From contig JAZAYU010000003.1 of assembly GCA_038501625.1 (NCBI GenBank), forward strand, positions 58,501-122,500: a stretch of 64,000 nt of DNA, written 5' to 3'. Position 1 is the stretch's first letter; every line of letters starts with the position of its first letter. This DNA comes from Corbicula japonica (lineage: Eukaryota; Mollusca; Bivalvia; Venerida; Cyrenidae). A program made the translations under genes and the position numbers. The notes beneath the pieces are model-generated. The model saw only the letters and a list, made by a program, of their open reading frames with translations, was not told the DNA's origin and made no database searches. This document shows positions 24,120 through 36,068 of the stretch, in pieces.

Positions 24120-24200
24120 ACTAAGATTGGATTCGAACTTGCAATGTTTTGCATCATAGCTCGAGATCTTTATCCACTGAGCTATTTCGCCGTGACTAAC
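24120..24200 (-). repeat. tRNA-like sequence
   Basis: On the - strand, AATAGCTCAGTGGATAAAG followed by CAAGTTCGAATCC gives good A and B boxes. The flanks do not close a 7-bp acceptor stem, so it is treated as tRNA-derived. Confidence 0.4.
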
Positions 24201-24644
24201 TGTTTGCTTCTGAACAGGTTTTAATGTCATATAAGTAAAGTAAATTAACGGTACCTTTGTAAATTGACGTACTTTACCTATTAAGGATTATAACAATGGA
24301 CTTGTCCAAAAGGTCACAGCTCACGGGTCAAAATCGAACTATAGTATCTACCTGAGACAATGTAGAATCGCAGAAATATAGAACGAAGACGCTTACGGAG
24401 ATATTACGCACTAATGCGCTAGATGTGCAGTAATATTCAAACGAAATGCTAAAATATACTACTACTCAAATACCAAGTTCTCCACATATCATCTTGAATC
24501 GTACATCATATTAAATAATGATATTTACATTCAATTTGTAAATCGTGTATTGTCCAACAATATTGACCTGGCACCTTATTAAATGCCGTAAAGGTCATAA
24601 GAAAATAATGGTACATGCATGTTACCAGAGAACAAATTGATATA

Positions 24645-24715
24645 AATGTGGTGTATTGGTATACATGCCGGACTACGGATCTGATGGTCTCTGGTTCGAA
24701 TCCTTACAAACATTA
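24645..24715 (+). repeat. tRNA-like sequence
   Basis: TGGTGTATTGGTATACATG and CTGGTTCGAATCC form A/B-box-like motifs. Third such sequence within 1.1 kb. Acceptor stem weak. Confidence 0.35.
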
Positions 24716-25343
24716 TTTTATAAAAATACATATTTTTTCTTTACTTGTAAAAAATCATTTGAAATCGTTTTACTACTCGTACATCTGGTTTTAGAATACC
24801 GTTTGAATAGTGTTTTTCTACAATTTTATTTGTGACATTATGCAACCTTATATGCTATAAATGCATTTTACTTTAGCCCATACACGCAAAATATTCAGTT
24901 ATAAAATACTTCACACTACACAGGTAGTTTACACAGAGAAATAACAGTCTGTACGAGTTTTAAAAGAATGGACATTTGCAAATTAAAATAAAACAAACAA
25001 AAGTGGCTAAAATGTTAATTCTAACCCACGAGTTTACGTCTTTATTCTCGAATTTAAGGTGGTATCATTTGTCACAATATACTGTTAAAGTTGGAGGGAA
25101 TGTGGTTTCCTATTTTCATAAAATGTCATGTTATTTAATAATTAAAAATATTCTTGTTACTTCAGATATCATTTATATAGGGCATATAAATGTTACTGGT
25201 CAATCAGGAATTATAAAAACTTGAAATATGAAACAATTTCTCTCACTTAGAGAAGCCTTATTGCCGGGAGTCCAAACTTCCAAATTGTCCACTATAATAT
25301 TAAATTACAGTCACAGGTAGGTTGTCTATATCAAGGTTAACAA

Positions 25344-25490
25344 TGTCTTAGAATTTAGGATAATAAACTTTACTAGAACAATAGCAAAACATGTTTCTCC
25401 CAGTGCCTACAAAAGGAAAATTTGACATTCCTGTTTGCATTGTTTATAACTATTGTTCTAGTAAAGTTTATTGAACTAAATTCTCAAAAT
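25344..25490. repeat. short inverted repeat
   Basis: Arms at about 25344-25386 (AAACTTTACTAGAACAATAG) and 25446-25490 (CTATTGTTCTAGTAAAGTTT) flank about 60 bp. Confidence 0.6.
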
Positions 25491-25507
25491 CTTAAGATTT
25501 TGAGATA

Positions 25508-25770
25508 ATGGCGAGTGCAAACGTTATAATACATTTATCGAAAGCAGAGTTGTGGCAGGCAGTTGACTTGGTGGAGAATGGGGCTCGTCATCGTGGAGGT
25601 TGGTGAGGTATTTGATGTTGACCATTCGGTTATCACCCAAGCCTGGGTTAGGTTCTAGCAGTATGGTACACCTGTAAGACGACATGATGGAGGCTGAATG
25701 GAAATTACTAAGGCTGATGATCGTTTCTTGGTCAGCCGGGTACGCAGAAACCGTTCGGTAAAGTTTAGCC
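25508..25770 (+). pseudogene. Tc1-like transposase fragment, HTH region
   Basis: Reads ELWQAVDLVENGARHR, then after a frame change VGEVFDVDHSVITQAWVRF, then a DDRFLVSRVRRN segment. This order of two helix-turn-helix units followed by DRYL-type sequence is typical of Tc1/mariner transposases. Frameshifts and in-frame stops show decay; the catalytic core is absent. Confidence 0.6.
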
Positions 25771-26329
25771 TTTTAGATTAAGTGTGTGTGACTAGAACCG
25801 ACACATTAAATGAATATGAATGTTTCTTTTTTTCTAACCTTCCATTTCACATTTCAGTGCTACATGTACAGAAGTTTATGCATAGGCATGTCAATATTTA
25901 TTCAACATTTATGGCCCATTTAAATAAATTTTTTTATTAGATTCGATATATTACCAGTGCTATCATATTTACAAGCCTTTTGTTTTCAAGTAAGGGTGGT
26001 TTTATCTGTTATCAATTACATTGTACGTCCCTTGAAGGTCGTCGAGCACGATATTTATGTACTATGTTAATACTTTATTTTTTAGTACTTCTAAATTTAA
26101 TTGTTGTTTATAATATTTTGGCCAGTTTAAATTGGATGGTTTCAATATCCCAGCCAATATAAAGTTGATTATTGTTCAATCACCCCCAGGGATATACTTC
26201 CTTCCTTTTATATTTTGCCTTTGGCCTTGTCTGTGTTATGCAGGAATTATATTCTAAGATCCCCTCTTAAAATTCTATTTTGTTTATTTCCGCTCATTGT
26301 TTTCCCGTTTAGGGCAAACCCATTTTTTA

Positions 26330-26600
26330 TCTGGGGACCATACGCCGCTGTACATGGAATGGTATTGAAAATACCGCATTGAAGGTTCTATGTTCACCGC
26401 CATATGCATGCCATCGTTTGGGATGTTTTTACTGTGTATTGGTGTAAATATTGAGTTGCGCTCAACCCTTGGCTAGGCGGAGTGGACAGTAAAAAGCATT
26501 TCCATTACTGCCCATGAACAGGCTCAATCAAACCGAGCCTGCAATATTTTCATATTTATCGTGATCGAGGTTCTTCAAAGTTCCCTTTTCATCTAGTTTA
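26330..26600. repeat. dispersed repeat, copy
   Basis: Related in inverse orientation to 36790-36970 and in part to 7130-7200 (AATATTGCAGGCTTGGTTTAA-like core). Confidence 0.5.
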
Positions 26601-28036
26601 TAATATAATTAAACAGATCCTCGTGTTTGGGCGCTCATTCATTAAATTAATAATGAATATATGTATGTGGTCTGGTTAAATTATGATTTCAAAAAAACAA
26701 GTTCAAACAAAACTCTTCATTATAAAATGCATTTACTACGCAGACAGTATGCAGTTTTAATTCCTTATTACAAATACATGGAGTCTTCGGTAATACGAAC
26801 GGTACTTAAAAGACAAATATTGCAATTATTTGTTTTTTACTATTAATTTGTAACATGTTTAACAAATGCACATTCTGATGTGTTAATGCTAGTATAAGTT
26901 TCTAATCTATTAACCTTGAACAATAGTAGTTAAAACAAAAAGAATTTCAAACATTATAGGTTGAACATAAAACATGCAGTAGGTAAACGAACTTAATGAA
27001 GGGTCAATATATCTTTGGTAAAATAATGACTTTGATTGTAAATCACATGTAAAAGAGAAGTGTATTGTCATTTTAAGGAGAATGATCACATGCTAAAAAT
27101 ATATTATCCAATTATAAGAAGAAAACAGCTTTAAGAAACAGAAATACGAAGCTAGATGATAGGTTTGATGACGAGACCTTAACGTTGATTAACTTAACGT
27201 TCTGTCAAACAACTAACACTGTCGTGCAAAAGACATTACGATTAACTGTAGATGAATTAATCAACAAGCGCATAAAGCACTGTAGAATACCATGTTGGTA
27301 ACTCTTTCCCTTTAAATTTATCGATGTTTTTACGAATAAGTTGGAAAAATTAGTTTTGCCTTTTATTTAAATCAAATTTCAAAAACTGACCATTTTTCAA
27401 GACGTGGCACTAGTATGTGAAATATCAATTTAATATGGACTCAATACATAACTTGGTTTCTAACAGTAAATAACGAACTGCGATCACAGAAGATGTACAA
27501 TGTATATGATTCAGAAAATGTCCAACTTTAACTTCCTTACTATCAATACGTTTATTGATGGGGAACAAACTGTTTCATATATGTCCAAAACACTGTAAAC
27601 AATTATGTGAACATTGTTTGATAATCTCATGGACCATTTAGGAAAAGTAAGTAAATTTCACATTTTTATTATTGAGGTGCCCTCGTTTCTTACTGTTCAA
27701 AAAGCCTATTTGTTAATTATTTACATATTTAATTGATGTCATTTTCCAAACTAATAACATAAATGCACGTTTGCTTCAGTTGATTATTTCTTTCAAAGAT
27801 GTGTATTCATTGTTGTAGTAACCAGTGAATACGTTGGAATGTCTTTTGATGATACTGTAGTTTTCTTCCCACGAGCTAACACATAAAAGACAGTGAATTC
27901 GGAACTTCTGTTACCATATTTATCAAAGTTGGGAAGATATATTTAAGTATATTAAAAAAACATGTTTTAATATATTTGTAAATCTTTCAAAGCCCATTAC
28001 TTTTAATAGTTTTGATTCAAAACCTAGCCTCATGTA
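26601..28036. other. no supported gene; retroelement remnant at 27235-27400
   Basis: 27235-27400 matches the coding end of the RT element at 17530-17690 (CCATGTTGGTAACTCTTTCC-type sequence) on the - strand with many differences, so it is a decayed second copy. The remainder is AT-rich with nothing recognised. Confidence 0.45.
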
Positions 28037-28307
28037 TACTAGCCCAAAATTCTAATCCGCCACCTAATACGAGTACGTATAAGTGGAATTTTCTAAGTCG
28101 TCTTGTTAGCTATTCTAAAGAAAATTGGGATGAAGAATAATGAATATAAGACACATACGCATCATTATGTTTTAATAAAATAATTTAACTGATGTGTATG
28201 TGTCTTATATTCATTATTCTTCATCCCAATTTTCTTTAGAATAGCTAACAAGACGACTTAGAAAATTCCACTTATTTTCGGTGGCGGTTTAGAAATCTGG
28301 GCTAGTA
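28037..28307. mobile_element. near-perfect hairpin MITE
   Basis: Arms 28037-28164 and 28190-28307 are almost identical inverted copies over about 115 bp, the main difference being about 10 extra bases in the left arm. Ends are TACTAGCCC and GGGCTAGTA. The loop is about 25 bp. A TA duplication is possible. No coding content. Confidence 0.85.
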
Positions 28308-28672
28308 TATTATTTTCCAGACAAAAACTTAACATATTTAATTTACTTTCAAAATTAATAATTTTAAGGCTCGAGCGATTTTATTAGCCTCGATACAATA
28401 TAAAATGAGCATACAAAAAGCGTATGAAAAACAAATACGTTATTTAATTTATGTTGTTTTTGTTGTTATTTTACAAACTTACATGATGTCCAAAAATGAT
28501 ACATTATGGACATTTCTGTTTTTAGAAACAAAGCTTTCCAAGTTCACCCTTTTATCTGAAACATTTGGCAAATTTTTCTCATTAGGTATTAGTGCAACCT
28601 TTATGAAACATTTCATCAGCATTCAATAAATACTTCTAGTTTTGTGATACATGTAACCACAATTAGCATATA

Positions 28673-29132
28673 CAAGGAGTCTAACCTAAAGTAAGAAGAT
28701 CGATGCTTTAAGACGACAATTTCATGGATAGTGGTTTCAATTGGTGATAAAACAGCATTGTTTTGTTTACATCGACCACTAATTCAGTAAAGTAAGTACA
28801 TTTTCTTGTATTATAGGTATTGTGTATGAGATAACCACCTAGCCGCTTGTTTCAGACATCTGCTTCTGGTCCTTTTTTGTCTGTCCATGCAGTGGTTGAA
28901 GCGTAAAAGAAGGGATAGCGGCATAGGGGTCCAAACTCTGCAATGTCTGCAGACTGATTTTGGGAGCTTTAGAGAATTAGATTTCGCCTTGCTGTGTTTG
29001 CGGGGTGCGGCTTACATTATTTAACACTTTAGAACGTTTTCCTGTGCTTATAGGAGCCTCTGTGTTCATTTTTTTTTACATTTAAGACGATTTCATGGAG
29101 AACTGTCTCACTTTAGGACAATTTCATGGAGA
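28673..29132. repeat. left TIR of the 5.2-kb element
   Basis: Inverse of 33441-33900. The inner edge has two or three tandem copies of a unit of about 30 bp containing CACTTTAGGACAATTTCATG. Confidence 0.8.
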
Positions 29133-29222
29133 ACCGCCTTACTTTAGGACAATTTCATGGAAACCTACCTAAGAAAGCCATTGTTAATGGATTTAACAGC
29201 AACTCGTGTTTTCATTTTTTAG

Positions 29223-29499
29223 GTCTAGTTCCAAACATGAGAAATAAAAACCGTGTTGAATCTAAGAAGAAAATGGAAGGAAACCGAAAGAAAAAGAAAA
29301 TTATCCCATATCTCCTTACCACTGAAGACGACAAAGAAAAAATACGTCTTACGTCTCCATCACCGCTGAAATTATTATCACCTAGATCAGCATCTGTGAA
29401 ACGTTTTCATTCAACATCTTCATCACCCTTCAAATATTTTTCACCTAAATCAACAATTTGCAAAAAAAACTCTGTGTATCATCAACGAAAGTATTTTTA
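29223..29499 (+). CDS. candidate exon: Lys-rich and Ser-Pro repeat protein
   Basis: Acceptor TTTCATTTTTTAG precedes the exon; the frame stays open to TAG at about 29500. The peptide has a basic N-terminal part (KKKMEGNRKKKKII, NLS-like) and a tandem internal repeat, SPSPLKLLSPRSASVKR then SSSPFKYFSPKSTICKK. The repeat conservation argues for coding. An upstream in-frame ATG at 29126 lies in the TIR edge. Link to the exon at 30501 is not established: no donor in the needed phase was found. Confidence 0.4.
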
Positions 29500-30500
29500 G
29501 CTTCCCCATCACCCATAGCATTGCAACGAACATCAGTAATAATAATCCATTTTAAGCATTAAAGTATAGTACAGTCATGGATACCTAACAAGCACACTGT
29601 AAAAATTTACCGTAATTTTAATTATATTTTACGCCGTATTTGTAACGGGTCATACCCGTACCTAAACGTTACGCGTAATAACCGTTTCTCTTGTGCATTT
29701 TTTTACGGTCAGACCCCTGTTTTTCAAACAGAATAATATCTTTGCACGTATACGATACCTTTATAAAATATTTACCCAGATTTTTTTTATTTCTATTAAT
29801 TAAAATTACCCCAGCACGCAAGCCCAAATGTGCCTAATATGGGTTGTATCTGGGCAAACTGCCCATACGGGACCTATATGGGGCCCGTATACCATACAGT
29901 GTCCGAAAAGGGCCGAATGGATACGGAACATCGCGATCGTGATTTCTGAATAAAATAGTTTGTTATTTTTTTCTTATTTCTTTTATATTTGTATTCTGGG
30001 CTTAGATTAAAACATGTAGAAAAGCATTGGTGCCGTTTGTTGTCATTTATTAACAAAAATATTAAATAGATAAAATTTGCGGGAAAAAGTCTCGCGGCAC
30101 TTCTGAAAGAAAGCGAAAGTTTAGCGAGTGATATTCGTTATTAAACAATCGACAAATATCATCAATTACGGCATAAATAAGTTTTTGGATGAGTAATTAT
30201 CAAAAGAAACAATAATCTGGTATCCATATTTAACATTTAGTTATTTTATTTCGATGTTATTTTTGAAATCTTAGATCAATTTCTGGATTGTCATATGTTT
30301 TCGCGAGTTTATTGTTTGCATGAAAAAAGTTGATGATTTCAAACTTAGTAATTTCTGTGGGTAAAATTGAAACTTTGGTGATTGAAAATTAATTTTATGC
30401 AGCATGTTTTGTAATTTTTAATAAATGCAAAGGTATTTATAAAAAATAACCATTAATTTTATTGATTTTATGTGTTTTAAACCATAAATTTAATTTGCAG

Positions 30501-31343
30501 GTAAAATATCTGTTAGACTCGGAGTTTGGTGGAAGAAATGTCCATGAAACAGACTCAGTATCCCCTGGCCTCATAGCAGTTCTGGAAACCTATGTTGCTC
30601 GGCTTGACAATTTCAAGGGAACGGAAGGGAAAAACAAGTTTGAAGAATTGCGCTTGAGCTTGACCAATGTTCTCTATTGTAAGTATTGAAACTCTGGAAA
30701 CCGTGGTTTCATTTGTTTGTTTGTTTTTCTATAAATCTAGGACTGTCCTAATGTTTGGTTAGTCTAAATTTTATCAGCTGGTTGGACTAGTATACCTGTG
30801 TTGATTCTGACTCAAATCTGTTTGCAAAGTAGAATCCTCTTGTAGCAAAATACTATTGGTGACTTTTTATCTGTTTTTAAATTTGAAAGTATAGCACCCA
30901 TGTCATTCGTTCAGCATGGGTGTAAAACTTAAGCTGTTTATCTCGCAGTAAGACTTCATTAAAAATTGTCAGAAGAAGAAAATGCAATAATCTTTTAACA
31001 AAATCTTTTTTTCTTAGCAGACTATTATTCCATGTGTTACAATGTTGCATTTTTATTTTGTGGTATACTATGAATGTACCCATGTTTTGCTTTGCTTAAT
31101 GGTAACAAATTGCTTGTTTATCATCAAAACTTACTTTAAGTTTACATTTTAAACCAAACTCATTAACACAAAACTGCCAGGCATGGAATTCCTTAGAAAC
31201 AGCTGTATTTGTATATAATTTAATAATATGTGACTATATGTTTACTTATCTTTATATATATATATGCAGGTTGCCAACATACATGTATGAATGCAGCAAC
31301 GCAGTCAAGTAGTCGAAAGAATTTGGAACTTAGTATTACCTAG
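30501..31343 (+). CDS. unrecognised gene inside the 5.2-kb element, last two exons
   Basis: Exons 30501-30678 and 31270-31343 have clear signals (AATTTAATTTGCAG, TATT|GTAAGT, TATATATGCAG), with the first frame open in phase 0 and joining in phase 1. Together they encode 83 residues: YLLDSEFGGRNVHETDSVSP, then an amphipathic stretch GLIAVLETYVARLDNF, a charged part (KNKFEELRLSL), and a Cys/Ser-containing end CCQHTC...SSSRKNLELSIT before TAG. AATAAA-like signals follow near 31470. Family unknown; whether it is cargo or the transposon's own protein cannot be told. Confidence 0.45.
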
Positions 31344-32296
31344 TGGCTGTCTGAGTCTTGGGACCAGAATGGTGGCCGGAAGTCGCCAGATGGGCAAAAC
31401 AAGAATGGTCAAAATAACAATTCAGATTTATTCAAACATGTAGTAAAATATGTGCCAACTGTTTTATACTGCATAATAAATATATCTTGTCATTCCACAA
31501 AAGGTTATATTATTGTTTGTTTAAGAATTTTTTCATTGACTTGTTTAATATAAACCAGAACAACATGTTTCATGATTTATAAGGTGCACTTGTCACTGTA
31601 TGTTTTACCAAGGTTTATGTTTTAATTTATCCTTCAAAGCCAATCTTTTTATGCTTTATACGTGTGAAAATTGTCACCAAGTACATTTTAAGAACATAAA
31701 AACTTTATATGATTCGATTTTAATGTTTTTTACTACTTTTGAATGCATGCTTAGAAATGATAGAAGGAAAATACCCACTGTATAGTGTTCTAGTTAGACT
31801 GTTTATATAATCAAGAAGCAGCTATTAAGTATTCGGTAAATTGTTTGATCTCGGGCTGTTTTCGGGATTTCATTTGCCACAAAATATAGGACAAGTTTCA
31901 TAGATGCGTTGATTTATTTGTCTGCTAGTCAGTGTTAACTACAATAACTGTGGTTTTTTTTTTCATGTTTTTGTGTTTGTCACATGTCTAGGTTATACAT
32001 GAGGTACATTCAGAGATTCATACAATTCCTTTATTTTTACTTTTTGTTACAAACATGAATGTATCTGATGCCTTTGTTCAATTCAGAAACAACATGACAA
32101 AAAGACCCTTATGAAATCAGTTTTAAGAAGTATTATTCGTAAAGTGCTGTTTTTTGTTGTTGTTAAACAGTAAAACTACATTGAGTGTTTGTTTTTTTTT
32201 AAATTACAGAGTGCTGTTCCTTTGAGAGCGTTGTTTGAAATACATGTATTTGGCCTAACATCCGTGAACAATTTTGAGAAAAAAAAGCAATTCATA
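31344..32296. other. likely 3' UTR and non-coding interior of the 5.2-kb element
   Basis: AT-rich, with ATAATAAATATA near 31472 as a possible polyadenylation signal. No further exon seen. Confidence 0.35.
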
Positions 32297-32298
32297 TA

Positions 32299-33142
32299 CA
32301 GTAAAAACTCCCTAAACCGGATCCTCTATAATCCGGAATCCTCCCAAAACCGCATAATTTTTACGGTCCCGATTTTTTTCCTTCTTATTTTATAGAAAAG
32401 AAAACCTCTGAAAACCGGAACCTCCGAATTCCGGAAACCGGCCTTAGTTTTACGATTTTATTTGCTATTTGCTCTTTAAAAAACCTCTAAAAACCGGATT
32501 TGTGATAATTGCCATCGAAAGTGACGAACTCGTGTGGTCTTGTCAAAGGCTTGTGTATTGTCAAGCGTGTCAAGATAATCCGTTGTTTTCCTTTAGAGGC
32601 GCGCATATTATTTAATAGGCGTGAAAATTACAAGGGTTAATTACTGGGCCATGTAATTGTTATGTAAACAAATACCAGTTGAGAAGACGATGATTAGGTA
32701 ATTTTTTAATTAATTGTTTGAAACATCCGTGACTGTCTTTCTTTTGTTATTAATGCTGCAATTTCGCCAAATCGATCGATCAGTCGGCGATTTCACAGAG
32801 GGCTGAGAAAAACATTCTTACAATTTTATAACATGTAGTTTGAATTTATACATGTTCACATATGTAATTAATTAAGTTTGTTGAAAAAGAAATGTTTTTA
32901 TGAGAAAATAAATGAAAATGTTCGATAAAATTAATTTTGTTATTTTTATTCCCTAAAATATGTCAAATGTTGCAAAGCAACCAGCATTCAATTTAGACTA
33001 AGAAAAGGCGTTATAACACGCTAATTAGAACAACACTTATCAAATATGGTGATAAAGGTGAAATCCTCTATAAACCGGAATCCTCTCTAAACCGGACTTT
33101 TTCTCCAGTCTCGATGACCACCGGTTTAGGGAGTTTTTACTG
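32299..33142. mobile_element. pogo/Tigger-like MITE
   Basis: Ends CAGTAAAAACTCCCTAAACC and its exact-looking inverse, flanked by TA at 32297-32298 and 33143-33144. Interior is rich in AAACCGGA motifs near both ends. CAG ends with TA duplication are characteristic of pogo-type elements. No transposase remains. Nested in the 5.2-kb element. Confidence 0.75.
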
Positions 33143-33440
33143 TATTAGAAATTAGAAATAATTTATAGAAGCAACACACGTAAAATTATACTTTTCTTGT
33201 TCAATGGGGCATTAAGAGCTAAAAGAGCATGTGTTTTACACGCACCAGATTGTATTTTTCTGTAACAGCCAGCTCTGTTAAAGACACAACCTATGTCAAC
33301 CTGTAAGCCTATATATAGGCCTATATAGCTCTATAGGCATATAGGGCCAGCAAAGGACCCCTAAACAAGTGTCTGTGAAAATAACAGATATACTTCTGTT
33401 CATTATAAACTAATCAGTGTCTAACCTCTCCAAAATTTAT

Positions 33441-33900
33441 AGCTCTCCATGAAATTGTTCTAAAGTGAGACAGTTCTCCATGAAATCGTCTTAAATGTAA
33501 AAAAAAATGAACACAGAGGCTCCTTTTAGCACAGGAAAACGTTCTAAAGTGTTAAATAATGTATGCCGCACCCCGCAAACACAGCAAGGCGAAATCTAAT
33601 TCTCTAAAGCTCCCAAAATCAGTCTGCAGACATTGCAGAGTCCGGACCTCTATGTCGCTATCCCTTCTTTCACGCTTCAACCACTGCATGGACAGACAAA
33701 AACGGACCAGAAGCAGATGTCTGAAACAAGCGGCTAGGTGGTTATCTCATACACAATACCTATAATACAAGAAAATGTACTTACTTTACTGAATTAGTGG
33801 TCGATGTAAACAAAACAATGCTGTTTTATCACCAATTGACACCACTCTCCATGAAATGGCCGTCTTAAAGCATCGATCTTACTTTAGGTTAGACCCCTTG
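33441..33900. repeat. right TIR of the 5.2-kb element
   Basis: Inverse copy of 28673-29132. A - strand or + strand open frame in it is non-genic. Confidence 0.8.
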
Positions 33901-34203
33901 ATATAGCCAAAAAGAGATGCAAACATTTAGTTTATAAGTGTGTTGTTGCAATCAAGACATCGGAAATACTATAAATTAACAAAAACTGAACCCCGATTTT
34001 AACGTCAGCGGCAAATAATTTTGCAATTTGTCACTGTGGGTTTAAGCCAGGTTCCAGAGTGCGTTTACATTAGGTAGATATAATCATATAATCATAGCAT
34101 CGAAACCTTGTACAAATGTATCAGCTGTCAGATTGATGAATCCAACAACTTCAAACCATACGAAGCTACAAATCGTTTGAAGATGGTTATTATCAGACAA
34201 CGG

Positions 34204-34765
34204 TATTTTGGCAATGTTTACATTGGCGTGTTTACATTGACGTTACATGAAAACAATGAAATAATATTTTAATCGTTGTTAAATACAAAGCATGGCGCTC
34301 CCAATACTTGTCCCTTTAGCCGAGTGGTCAACGACGCAGTCTTGTAAACACTTTAGAATGCAATGGTAGAGAGTAGAGACGCTGTTATATGTTGTAGGTT
34401 CGAAACATTTTTTTTGTTTACATCGTTTAAATAATTTTTACACAATAATTATTTCCGCGATAAAATTAACTGAAGCAAAATACATATAATACTTTGAAAT
34501 GACGACAGTATAGCTTAATATATATATATATATATCTTAACTATTTCCTTAAAAGCCGTGTGTCAGTGCGAATCTAACCCGTGTCGAAAAAAGTTAGGCC
34601 TATGGCAGACGGACGCGTTAACCACTGAGCTATCAGGGCGATGATATATAAAAGGGCAAAATAGAACTTTTAACGCATAAATGTGCCTAAACCCGTGTTT
34701 ACATTCTATAAATATTGTAAACATCGCCAATTTAGCTTGGTCGACCTATTAGGTCGTGGTCTTTC
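34204..34765. mobile_element. composite element with two tRNA-like ends, copy 2
   Basis: Second copy of 19141-19700. + strand A box TTAGCCGAGTGGTCAACG with GGTTCGAAAC near 34400; - strand GATAGCTCAGTGGTTAACG near 34637. An AT repeat (TATATATATATATA) lies between. Confidence 0.55.
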
Positions 34766-34854
34766 ATTTTAATGTTGTGAGCGTGTTTATTGTTAATTCC
34801 TGATCATACATGTAGAATTTTATGGAAGTAAGCAACACCACACACGGAATTATT

Positions 34855-34925
34855 TTTACATGTTTACTATATGTTAATTATACAACGTTTCGGCATGAAC
34901 GCCTTCATCAGGTAAAATGTATAAA
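34855..34925 (-). mobile_element. Penelope-like terminal remnant
   Basis: The - strand reads CCTGATGAAGGC...GCCGAAACGTTGTA, a signature often seen at the ends of Penelope-like elements in animal genomes. No coding part is attached. Confidence 0.35.
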
Positions 34926-35372
34926 CGGAAGTAACGTCAGACGTTGACGTCAGCGCGCCAAATACAATGACGTTAATTGGCGCTAGAATCAACGTAAACG
35001 TCAACGTCTAACGTAAAATGGCGGAAAATAACTTTAAAGCAGTGAAAGGGAAATGAAGAAATAAAACGAAAATGTATAGTGTAACCATATGATGCTGGAT
35101 TAGAAAATACAAAAGAATCCTATAGAATTATTATTAAAAAAATTATCATACATGTATAATGCGCAGGTAATTACACTTCTGTTGCCTGTGTTTCCTGATA
35201 ATGCTTTTTCGAATATCTGTTGATTATCAATGGCAAAACAGAAAAGAAAGATAAATTAATGACCTGAACTAGTGTTTTATTTTCTCGTTTTATCTCAAGA
35301 TATAAATACTTAGTCTATTGGTTGGAGAGAACGTACTGCGTATGGTTAATCTTGAACTTTTTCGACAACGCC

Positions 35373-36068
35373 TTAAGGCCTTCCACACTCCTCCAAATTC
35401 TATTCATCAATAAAAAGAAAATTATCAAAATCTCAATAACGGCAACATGCTGTTAAATGAAACTTTGCACAAGTGTATGCTATTAATGTATCTTTATTTT
35501 ACAGATGGTTAGACATATTAGAAAAGTAAAGAAAAATAGCGAGATCTAAAAATTCCCTCAACTTCTATTTACATAAATTCACAAAAACTAAAGAACACGA
35601 AACATCATTTTAAATGCCCACATGAGTAATATGATACTGACAACAATTTATTGTGTCCTCATGATTTACTTATGTAAACTTTACGAGATATTAGTAAAAG
35701 TGCATTTGACCTTCAATTTCCTGGTCGCGTAAACGGATGACAATCACTGATTTCTCTTTTAATAGTTGAACCTTTTTTACGAAGTACACAACATTTTCTT
35801 GTCATTATCATTGCGCTCACGAGGGAATTTAAAGTTATGTTCTGCATCGCCTAGTTTTTGTGAATTTATGTAAATAGAATTCAAGAAATGTTTAGGTCTA
35901 GCTTTGCTTCTTTACTTTTCTATTTTGTCTTACTGTATGCAAAATAAAGATACATTAGTAACCTTCATTTGTGCAACGTTTCATTGAATGGCATTTTATC
36001 ATTACTGAGATTTGATGATTTTTATTTTATCGATAAATACAATTGGGAGGAGTGTGGCGATGCCTTAA
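35373..36068. mobile_element. TTAA-flanked foldback element, copy 2
   Basis: TTAA at 35373-35376 and 36065-36068. Same structure as 1271-1967 but in opposite orientation: its right end (GGCGATGCCTTAA) corresponds to the left end of copy 1. No coding content. Confidence 0.8.

Larger units (their letters stand above)
28673..33900. mobile_element. element of about 5.2 kb with long terminal inverted repeats
   Basis: TIRs of about 460 bp at 28673-29132 and 33441-33900 are highly similar. Outer ends are CAAGGAGTCTAACC and its inverse (CAAGGGGTCTAACC). The flanks both read ATATA (28668-28672 and 33901-33905), a candidate 5-bp target duplication. Inside the ends the motifs ACTTTAGGAC and TTTCATGGAGAAC recur. 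The interior carries spliced-looking exons (29223-29499, 30501-30678, 31270-31343) and a nested pogo-type MITE. No transposase motif recognised. Confidence 0.7.

Noticed and set aside
29590..29920. GGGCCCATATGGG-like palindromic words suggesting a regulatory array
   Set aside because: Too irregular; looks like degenerate repeat sequence.
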